From assembly GCA_937934635.1 (NCBI GenBank), contig CALGZD010000430.1, positions 1 through 23,673 of the forward strand: a stretch of DNA of 23,673 nucleotides. The letters are read 5' to 3'. The stretch is from an uncultured Deinococcales bacterium (GTDB lineage: Bacteria > Deinococcota > Deinococci > Deinococcales > Trueperaceae). Of this stretch, positions 18,204-23,673 are shown piece after piece. The position numbers and the translations under genes are program-made. The notes under the pieces were generated by a model. The model did no database searches. It saw only the letters and a list, made by a program, of their open reading frames with translations, and was not told the origin of the DNA. Within the stretch, counting starts at the first letter, position 1. Each line of letters opens with the position of its first letter.

Positions 18204-18261
18204 TACACCACTAGATACACCGTTTTGGTGTAAAGCTACACCAAATACACCGCTTTACACC
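18204..18261 (+). promoter_or_regulatory. TACACC operator array upstream of malate synthase
   Basis: TACACC occurs at 18204, 18216, 18237, 18246 and 18256, plus an inverted GGTGTA at 18227. The strongest dyad has arms TTTGGTGTA and TACACCAAA around 4 bases (18224-18245). The last site overlaps the -35 box of the proximal promoter. This looks like a repressor array for the glyoxylate genes; the protein is unknown (IclR- or GntR-type would fit known biology of aceBA control). Confidence 0.65.
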
Positions 18262-18281
18262 ACTTCTCTATTTTGAATAAT
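18254..18281 (+). promoter_or_regulatory. Proximal promoter of malate synthase
   Basis: TTTACA (18254-18259), 16-bp spacer, AATAAT (18276-18281). It lies about 50 bp before the start codon and is overlapped by the final TACACC site. Confidence 0.5.
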
Positions 18282-18329
18282 TATCTCCAGTTAGCAACAC
18301 TCTTTTTCTAAATTCTGGAGGAACTCAAA

Positions 18330-19940
18330 GTGAGTCTATTACCACAGTTAACAATCGAAGCTCAGCCACATGGCATGTTCCAAACAAGTAAACAGCAATT
18401 AGAAGCTTCGCTATTAACAGAAGATGCAAAAAGTTTCCTTTTAGCTCTGCACTACGAATTTGATTCAACACGCAAAGAGCTTTTAAAGCTTCGCCAAGAA
18501 AAACAACATGCGCTAAACAGTGGCTACCTACCTAGCTTTTTACCATCAACACAGCATATTCGTAACTCAGACTGGCAAGTTGCTGACTGTCCAGAGGATC
18601 TTCAAGACAGACGTGTAGAAATTACAGGTCCTGCTGAAGCTAAGATGATGATCAATGCACTCAATAGTGGTGCTAAGGTTTTCATGGCAGACTTGGAAGA
18701 TTCTTTATCACCAAATTGGCAAAATATTTTAGAAGGGCATCAAGCATTGAAAGATGCTGTTCGTCATAACCTTAGCTTTTTCGATAGTAAAAAGAGCAAA
18801 GCCTACAGCTTAAATGATGAAATCGCTACACTTATTGTTCGTCCAAGAGGTTTACACCTTCAGGAAAAGAATATGCGTGTTTCAAGCACCAGCATGTCTG
18901 CAAGCTTTTTCGACTTTGGTTTATATATGTATCATAATGCCAAAGAGCGTTTGGCAAGAGGTACTGCACCCTATTTTTATTTGCCAAAAATCGAAAGTCA
19001 CCTAGAAGCAAGACTCTGGCGCGAAGTTATTGAGTTCACCGAAGAACGTCTTGGCATACCTAGAGGTTCAGTTCGTGTAACTATGCTGGTTGAAACAATT
19101 CACGCTGCTTTTGAAATGGAAGAAATGCTCTTTGAGCTAAGAGAGTATGCAAGTGGATTAAACGCTGGTCGTTGGGATTATATCTTTAGCTTCATCAAGG
19201 CGTTTCATAAGCGTAGTGATTGCATCTTGCCAGACCGCAAACAAATCACCATGTCTGTACCTTTTATGAAAGCTTACAGTGAACAACTTGTAAAAGTTTG
19301 CCATAAGCGTGGCGCACATGCGATTAGTGGTATGTCTGCTTATATTCCAAACAGAAACGATACGCTTGCTAATGAAAAGGCATTTCGTAGCATTAGCAAA
19401 GATAAGCACAGAGAGGCGCAACAAGGCTTTGATGGTACTTGGGTTGCACATCCAGACCTTATAGCTGCAGCAAAGGCAGAGTTTGATAAAGCATTGGGTA
19501 AAAACTCACACCAAAAGGCACGATTGCGTGAAGACGTGAACATTACAGGGCTCGAGCTCCTCAAGCCAGAAGTGCCCCAAGGCAAAATTACCGAGGAAGG
19601 TATGCGTCAAAACATAAACGTAGTTTTACAATACATGGCAGCTTGGCTCAGTGGTAAAGGCGCAGTAGCAATCAATAACCTCATGGAAGATGCAGCCACC
19701 GCAGAAATTAGCAGAGCACAACTTTGGCAGTGGGTTTGTCACGGCGTAACTTTAGCAGATGGTAGACAAGTCGATCACAAAATGTACAGAGAGCTTCGTG
19801 ATGATGAATTTCACAAATTAGGCAACATGCCTAATCTAAATGAAGCAGCAGAACTACTCGATGAAATGATTGTCTGTGGAAGCTTCAAACCTTTCCTAAC
19901 CATGCGTGCTTATGGGCTTATGGAAGGAAATAGCAACTAA
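18330..19940 (+). CDS. aceB: Malate synthase (A type)
   Basis: Condenses glyoxylate with acetyl-CoA to malate, second step of the glyoxylate bypass; cytosolic and Mg-dependent. The 536-aa length fits the A isoform (about 530 aa) and not the 720-aa G isoform. Motifs: VFMADLEDSLSP (117-128), IVRPRGLHLQEKN (169-181), LVETIHAAFEMEEMLFELRE in the core, YASGLNAGRWDYIFSFIK (273-290), GMSAYIPNRND, and NNLMEDAATAEISRAQLWQW near the C-terminus with the catalytic Asp region. The start is GTG at 18330, preceded by GGAGG with 8 bases between. The next gene is isocitrate lyase, 355 bp downstream, so the pathway genes are clustered but not tightly packed; the gap has its own structured leader. One GCTCGAGC octamer at 19550 encodes Leu-Glu. 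Confidence 0.97.
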   Translation: MSLLPQLTIEAQPHGMFQTSKQQLEASLLTEDAKSFLLALHYEFDSTRKELLKLRQEKQHALNSGYLPSFLPSTQHIRNSDWQVADCPEDLQDRRVEITGPAEAKMMINALNSGAKVFMADLEDSLSPNWQNILEGHQALKDAVRHNLSFFDSKKSKAYSLNDEIATLIVRPRGLHLQEKNMRVSSTSMSASFFDFGLYMYHNAKERLARGTAPYFYLPKIESHLEARLWREVIEFTEERLGIPRGSVRVTMLVETIHAAFEMEEMLFELREYASGLNAGRWDYIFSFIKAFHKRSDCILPDRKQITMSVPFMKAYSEQLVKVCHKRGAHAISGMSAYIPNRNDTLANEKAFRSISKDKHREAQQGFDGTWVAHPDLIAAAKAEFDKALGKNSHQKARLREDVNITGLELLKPEVPQGKITEEGMRQNINVVLQYMAAWLSGKGAVAINNLMEDAATAEISRAQLWQWVCHGVTLADGRQVDHKMYRELRDDEFHKLGNMPNLNEAAELLDEMIVCGSFKPFLTMRAYGLMEGNSN

Positions 19941-19976
19941 GTAACACAACTAATTCCCCCAACATTGCACTAAATT

Positions 19977-20007
19977 CCCCCCCTTTGAAAAAGGGGGGCT
20001 AGGGGGG
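19977..20007. repeat. Dispersed GC-rich palindromic repeat, copy 2
   Basis: A run of seven C and TTT pairs with AAA and six G, followed by CTAGGGGGG and ATT. It starts 36 bp after the malate synthase stop and could also end or attenuate transcription. Confidence 0.75.
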
Positions 20008-20094
20008 ATTTGTCTCAAACAAAAGTACTTTAGACTTCACTTAAACACTTACCTCGTTTTCATACTTTCCACCCCCAACATAATTCATTCACTT

Positions 20095-20121
20095 CCCCCT
20101 TTAAGTAAAGGGGGACTAGGG
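20095..20121. repeat. Dispersed GC-rich palindromic repeat, copy 3
   Basis: CCCCCTTT pairs with AAAGGGGG around AAGT, followed by ACTAGGG and GG. Same layout as copies 1 and 2. Confidence 0.75.
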
Positions 20122-20192
20122 GGCGCTTGCAAAAAATTCGTTCACACCCTCTATATGAGGCTAGAAAAAATAATAATCAATTATCTAAGGAA

Positions 20193-20276
20193 GGTTTCCG
20201 ATTTCGTGTGTATTAGTTTAAGGCAAACTGATTAAATCAAGGATTACACAAGTCGATACACGAAATCTGGTAAACC
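20193..20276 (+). other. Structured 84-nt leader of isocitrate lyase, candidate RNA element
   Basis: Closing stem: GGTTT (20193-20197) with AAACC (20272-20276), then a small internal loop, then GATTTCGTGT (20200-20209) with ACACGAAATC (20258-20267), 15 pairs in all. Inside, ATTAGTTT (20212-20219) pairs with AAACTGAT (20225-20232) around AAGGC, and AATC/GATT (20235-20245) can form a third short stem, giving a three-way shape. The ribosome-binding site AAGGAG begins at 20284, eight bases after the fold. I do not recognise a known riboswitch. Confidence 0.55.
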
Positions 20277-20295
20277 GTCATCTAAGGAGCATAAC

Positions 20296-21567
20296 ATGCA
20301 ACCAACCGCACAAGACCTCAAGAACCTATGGGAAAGCGATCCACGTTGGAAAGATGTAACACGTCGTCACTCCGCTGAGGAAGTTGTTCAACTTCAACCT
20401 TCTATACCAATGGAGTATTCATTCGCCAAACACGGTGCTAATCGCTTGTGGGACTTACTCCACACTGAAGACTTTGTTAATACCTTTGGCGCACTTACAG
20501 GTGCACAAGCTGTGCAAATGGTACGTGCTGGTCTCAAGGCAATCTACTTATCTGGTTGGCAAGTGGCTGCCGACATGAACCTATCAAGCAATACCTACCC
20601 TGACCAAAGTCTTTACCCTGCAAATAGTGTACCTGCAGTAGTCAAGCGCATAAACAATGCACTTATGCGTACAGACCAAATCGAAAAACTAGATGGTAAT
20701 ACAGACACACACTGGTATGCACCTATCGTTGCTGATGCAGAAGCAGGCTTCGGTGGTCCACTAAATGCCTTTGAACTTATGAAGTCTATGATTGAAGCAG
20801 GTGCAGCAGGTGTCCACTTTGAAGATCAACTTGCAAGCGCTAAAAAGTGTGGTCACTTAGGTGGTAAGGTGCTCGTACCGACAAGTCAATTTATAAATAC
20901 CTTAAGCGCAGCACGTCTAGCAGCGGATGTTTGTGGTGTACCAAGTGTCGTTATTGCAAGAACTGATGCACATGCAGCAAACCTACTCACAAGCGATATC
21001 GATGAGCGTGACCATGAGTACATCACAGGCGAACGTACCAGTGAAGGTTACTTCTATGTTCAGCCTGGTATCGAATCATCTATTAAGCGCAGCTTGAACT
21101 ATGCACCATACGTTGACCTACTCTGGATGGAAACATCTACCCCAGATTTAGAAGAAGCAAAGCAATTTGCTGAAGCAATCAAAGCAGAATACCCTGACCA
21201 AATGCTAGCCTATAACTGCTCACCAAGCTTCAACTGGAAGCGCCACTTAGATGATGCCACAATTGCAAAGTTCCAACGTGAACTCGGTGCAATGGGCTAT
21301 AAATTCCAATTCATTACCCTAGCTGGTTGGCACACTATCAACTACAGAACGTTTGAACTTGCTCAAGGCTATGCAAAGCGCAACATGAGCGCTTTTGTTG
21401 AATTACAAGAAGCAGAATTTGCTGCACAAAGTAGTGGTTTTACTGCCGTGAAGCACCAACGTGAAAGTGGTACAACCTACTTCGATTCTGTGCTTAATGC
21501 TGCTACTGCAGGTCTTGCGTCAACATCGGCTATGGCTGGTTCTACGGAAGAAGAACAGTTTCACTAA
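20296..21567 (+). CDS. aceA: Isocitrate lyase
   Basis: Cleaves isocitrate to glyoxylate and succinate, first step of the glyoxylate bypass, allowing growth on acetate or fatty acids. The 423-aa length is typical for the short bacterial form. Signature [17 protein letters not shown] has the catalytic Cys at 185. Other conserved blocks: [12 protein letters not shown] (84-95), [20 protein letters not shown] (141-160), [34 protein letters not shown], and [12 protein letters not shown]. No insertions or losses are seen. The start is ATG at 20296 with AAGGAG six bases upstream. It follows malate synthase and precedes a small unknown gene 43 bp on. Control is probably at both DNA level (TACACC array upstream of the pair) and through its own leader. 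Confidence 0.98.
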   Translation: MQPTAQDLKNLWESDPRWKDVTRRHSAEEVVQLQPSIPMEYSFAKHGANRLWDLLHTEDFVNTFGALTGAQAVQMVRAGLKAIYLSGWQVAADMNLSSNTYPDQSLYPANSVPAVVKRINNALMRTDQIEKLDGNTDTHWYAPIVADAEAGFGGPLNAFELMKSMIEAGAAGVHFEDQLASAKKCGHLGGKVLVPTSQFINTLSAARLAADVCGVPSVVIARTDAHAANLLTSDIDERDHEYITGERTSEGYFYVQPGIESSIKRSLNYAPYVDLLWMETSTPDLEEAKQFAEAIKAEYPDQMLAYNCSPSFNWKRHLDDATIAKFQRELGAMGYKFQFITLAGWHTINYRTFELAQGYAKRNMSAFVELQEAEFAAQSSGFTAVKHQRESGTTYFDSVLNAATAGLASTSAMAGSTEEEQFH

Positions 21568-21610
21568 GCACTTCATTTGACTAGTTGAAATTAACTAAGG
21601 ATTTTGCAAC

Positions 21611-21928
21611 ATGACAAAAGCAGAGCAAATTCTAACAGTGGTTAGCAACTTATATAGTGAAAGAAATCTTGAAAAAAATAGTGCAGGAAATAGTGCAGGA
21701 AATAGTGCAGGTCGTAAAGACTTTTCACAAGACATCATTCGGGCGAAGTTAGGACTTTCGCATAAGATGTGGCACGCAGGTTATTCAAATACGTTTCAAG
21801 CAATGTGCATTAATTGTGGTAAGGGAATAGCTTTGCGTAAAGCCTATAAGAATGTTTTCAAAAGAGTTTGTCATGGATCTTATCAACTATCGGATTACGG
21901 AATGACACTACTGAAAACCAGCAGTTAG
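21611..21928 (+). CDS. Small conserved-looking protein of unknown function
   Basis: A 105-aa soluble protein with AAGGA nine bases before ATG, 43 bp after isocitrate lyase and in the same direction, so probably in the same transcript. Residues 1-20 are helical, then NSAG is repeated three times by a 12-bp tandem repeat, then a region with KLGLSHKMWHAGYSNTFQAM, a possible CxxC-like pair (MCINCGKG), and a C-terminal segment FKRVCHGSYQLSDYGMTLL. The last segment resembles the beta-wing and final helix of winged-helix proteins, so a DNA-binding role is possible, but I do not recognise the family. It is followed by a strong terminator that ends the unit. Confidence 0.7.
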   Translation: MTKAEQILTVVSNLYSERNLEKNSAGNSAGNSAGRKDFSQDIIRAKLGLSHKMWHAGYSNTFQAMCINCGKGIALRKAYKNVFKRVCHGSYQLSDYGMTLLKTSS

Positions 21929-21956
21929 ACTAGCTTCAACTAAGTTAAAACTTTCA

Positions 21957-21984
21957 GAGGGAGGAACTATGAAGTTCCTCCCTC
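21957..21984. terminator. Strong hairpin terminator, probably bidirectional
   Basis: GAGGGAGGAACT and AGTTCCTCCCTC pair perfectly (12 bp) around ATGA. It lies between convergent genes. T runs on either side are short. Confidence 0.75.
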
Positions 21985-22012
21985 AACTCTATTCTAATTA
22001 CACAATTACTAC

Positions 22013-23320
22013 TTACTGTAGTTCAACATAAGACACGTCATAAACCAAGTCATCAGCATCTGTTGCTGGATCATTTACAAAGTAAGTGCGATTAGGGAAG
22101 CTAAAGTCTTGATTGTAAATAACATCAACTAAGCTTGATTGCCCTACTCTTGTTTCTGCTATGCCCATAAAGATATCTTCTATCGAAGGTACCGTTTGAA
22201 AAACATAGTCAGGAACATCTTGATTATTTTCAAGATACTGAACGCGACTCACAGCACCGTTTTCTACAGAAACAAGCATCTGATAAAGATACTCTTCTGT
22301 GCAATAGCACTCTTGGTGAAATACAAAGCTGTAATTTAAAGGACTTAATGCCAGCCAGTTTTCAAAAGGTGTTATGTTTACTGAAGCTTGCAGACTCTGT
22401 CCCAAAACTGGGGTAGTAGCTGTTGGATTACTTATGGCCGCATCTACACCAGTTAGAGTAATGGTCTGTCGAATCGTATAGGTATCATTAGAAATTCCAT
22501 TTTGGTTTGAATGACTTTGGGCTAACTCGTCGCTGTAAGTACTATAAACATCTAGACTTTCTTGATATGAACGCAAAACCTCATTGTATTCTGGTGTTGT
22601 ATAGCTACTTGCTAGATTGTTTTCACTATAGACTTCCTCAGTAGTTCCACTGTTTGTTACTACATAGGTATTATCAATATATTCGGATTGATAATAAAGA
22701 GGATTGAGGTAGACTGTGTTATTTGCAGCATGAGTAGCGACTTGGTTACCAGACACTCTTAAATAACTGATATCAGAACCAATGCCTGGACCAATCACAA
22801 CATTAGAAAGCTTTACAGAACCGTTGTATGCCTCAGCAAACAGTATGTATTTTTGAATGTAGCGCTCGAGCCTACCCTGATCAATCGCCCTAGGACTTGC
22901 AATAGCAAAGAGTGTCGTAAACCCATGCATTCCATCTAGTGCAAAATTGTAATTACTTGTACTAGGATAACTTGTACCTTGCGAAGCATAAACATAATTA
23001 TTTTGTTCAAATTGATTTGGAACAATCTGTGCATAGCGCAAATCACTATCAATGCTAAACACATAAATATAACTATCTTGTGATACGGCAACACTTAAAT
23101 ATGGCGTATCTCCTAATTGATAATCTGCAACAAAAGCTTCATTTTCAGTATTCAGTTGTATGTCAATATAAGCTGTGTTGTCTACAAAGGCTGGGTCTAC
23201 AAAGGCTGGGTCGTCTAGTTGTGCTATAGCAATCGTATGTATTGTAAATACAAATAAAAGAGCTAGATTGCATAACTTATGCAAATCACAACGCCAAAAA
23301 GAGTTACTTAGCGTTTTCAT
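22013..23320 (-). CDS. Secreted DUF4384-domain protein
   Basis: A 435-aa exported protein. Signal peptide: basic start, then LCNLALLFVFTIHTIAIAQ with a likely cut after AIA. The acidic mature start has DPAFV twice from a 15-bp tandem repeat. Residues about 48-140 match DUF4384: YIDIQLNTENEAF, YQLGDTPYLSVAVSQDSYIY, FSIDSDLRYAQIVPNQ and a following FTTLFAIASPRAI, a beta-sandwich found in bacterial envelope proteins. The rest is rich in Tyr, Ser, Asn and Thr with no recognised motif. GGGAGGA six bases before ATG supports the start. The upstream region carries repeat copy B, with a promoter-like end facing this gene. Surface or envelope role inferred from the signal peptide; the reaction, if any, is unknown. 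Confidence 0.8.
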   Translation of the reverse strand: MKTLSNSFWRCDLHKLCNLALLFVFTIHTIAIAQLDDPAFVDPAFVDNTAYIDIQLNTENEAFVADYQLGDTPYLSVAVSQDSYIYVFSIDSDLRYAQIVPNQFEQNNYVYASQGTSYPSTSNYNFALDGMHGFTTLFAIASPRAIDQGRLERYIQKYILFAEAYNGSVKLSNVVIGPGIGSDISYLRVSGNQVATHAANNTVYLNPLYYQSEYIDNTYVVTNSGTTEEVYSENNLASSYTTPEYNEVLRSYQESLDVYSTYSDELAQSHSNQNGISNDTYTIRQTITLTGVDAAISNPTATTPVLGQSLQASVNITPFENWLALSPLNYSFVFHQECYCTEEYLYQMLVSVENGAVSRVQYLENNQDVPDYVFQTVPSIEDIFMGIAETRVGQSSLVDVIYNQDFSFPNRTYFVNDPATDADDLVYDVSYVELQ

Positions 23321-23532
23321 TTTTTCCTCCCGAATGCGTAGTTGAATTTAGTCTTTAAACAATCACCTATAAAAAACCAATTCAAACTACAATTACAGTC
23401 TTTGTAACAAGACCTTAATGTCTTTCTTATTAAAGGCTGTATATAGTCTTACAGTAAACGGAAACAGTTCTCTAATGTTTTTAAAACCGTTCATAACGAC
23501 TTCAGCCAGCACTTATGATTGCCAACCCAACA

Positions 23533-23561
23533 CTTATACTAAACTGAAAGAAGAAAGTCAT
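23533..23561 (-). promoter_or_regulatory. Outward promoter-like sequence at the right end of repeat copy B
   Basis: On the minus strand ATGACT (23556-23561), a 17-base spacer and TATAAG (23533-23538). It faces the DUF4384 gene, whose ATG is about 210 bp downstream. Confidence 0.5.
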
Positions 23562-23661
23562 AATCCATTAGCAGAAAAAGTTGTCATTAGAACCGAAGGG
23601 CACACAAGTTACAAAGTTTCGATACATTTGCGATTATGACATTTATGATTCACTTCGGTAT
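23536..23661 (-). mobile_element. 126-bp dispersed element with imperfect terminal inverted repeats, copy B
   Basis: Inverted relative to copy A. The 30-base left end (at 23632-23661) is identical to that of copy A, the right end matches at 26 of 28, and CCTTCGGTT lies at the same offset; the rest of the interior is unrelated. Its two ends are inverted repeats at 20 of 28 positions. Like copy A, it lies upstream of a gene and in the same orientation relative to it. Confidence 0.7.
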
Positions 23662-23664
23662 TAA
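23636..23664 (+). promoter_or_regulatory. Outward promoter-like sequence at the left end of repeat copy B
   Basis: ATGACA (23636-23641), 17-base spacer, TATTAA (23659-23664). It points out of the window, so its target gene is not visible. Confidence 0.4.
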
Positions 23665-23673
23665 AAGCTCTTC

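Larger units (their letters stand above)
19941..20295 (+). other. Gap between malate synthase and isocitrate lyase
   Basis: 355 bp without a gene. The first half holds two GC-rich palindromic repeats; the second half holds the foldable isocitrate lyase leader. I could not choose a clear promoter here; TTGCAA (20127) with CTATAT (20151) at 18-bp spacing is weak. Confidence 0.6.
23321..23673. other. Upstream region of the DUF4384 gene, to the window end
   Basis: 353 bp without a credible gene. A 73-codon frame at 23418-23639 overlaps the repeat, has no ribosome-binding site or recognisable content, and is not called. The main content is repeat copy B. Confidence 0.6.

Noticed and set aside
20127..20156. 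Promoter TTGCAA/CTATAT before isocitrate lyase
   Set aside because: Spacing is 18 and both hexamers match poorly; not strong enough to list as a feature.
23418..23639. 73-codon plus-strand frame near the window end
   Set aside because: It overlaps the dispersed element, has no ribosome-binding site and its translation shows no family or membrane pattern.
17914..23661. The two repeats as integron attC sites
   Set aside because: Conserved ends with variable interiors recall attC, but the GTTRRRY/RYYYAAC core boxes are absent and there is no cassette structure or integrase.

Overview
The window is a stretch of bacterial chromosome, AT-rich by eye (about 40% GC), densely coding and with no rRNA, tRNA, phage, IS transposase or CRISPR array that I can see. 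Lineage cannot be fixed from this sequence. The adjacent eno-pyk pair is known from Thermus, and the DUF4382 and DUF4384 envelope proteins and the large NTPase-TPR protein would fit a low-GC member of the Deinococcota. This placement is a weak inference.

Layout: (1) 1-598, the 3' end of an exported DUF4382/carboxypeptidase-regulatory-like protein. (2) 728-3436 on the minus strand, a lower-glycolysis operon, eno then pyk. (3) 3710-6679 on the minus strand, a 989-aa P-loop/TPR protein. (4) 7058-10450, a PAS-GAF-GAF-GAF-GGDEF-EAL cyclic-di-GMP protein interrupted by one in-frame TAG. (5) 10462-12061 on the minus strand, a coupled pair: an HhH-GPD DNA glycosylase and a PhzF-like isomerase. (6) 12239-13528, a CPA1-type Na+/H+ antiporter. 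(7) 14190-16919, a lipoprotein with a G8 domain and beta-helix, resembling animal CEMIP/TMEM2. (8) 17089-17808 on the minus strand, a membrane-anchored DsbA-like protein. (9) 18330-21928, the glyoxylate bypass: malate synthase, isocitrate lyase and a small unknown protein. (10) 22013-23320 on the minus strand, a secreted DUF4384 protein.

Glycolysis (enolase, pyruvate kinase) and the glyoxylate shunt (malate synthase, isocitrate lyase) both lie here, so the window covers both directions of carbon flow around PEP and acetyl-CoA. The glyoxylate genes have elaborate upstream DNA: a dispersed promoter-bearing element, a TACACC operator array and structured leaders.

The most interesting signals are outside the gene list. 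First, the octamer palindrome GCTCGAGC occurs 11 times, always inside genes, against roughly 0.15 expected from base composition; this resembles the HIP1 repeat of cyanobacteria but with a different sequence. Second, a 125/126-bp element is present twice with near-identical ends and unrelated interiors; each end carries an outward promoter-like sequence with 17-bp spacing. Third, an 84-nt foldable leader precedes isocitrate lyase. Fourth, short tandem duplications of 12-23 bp are frequent both in genes and between them. Fifth, there are two smaller families of dispersed palindromes.
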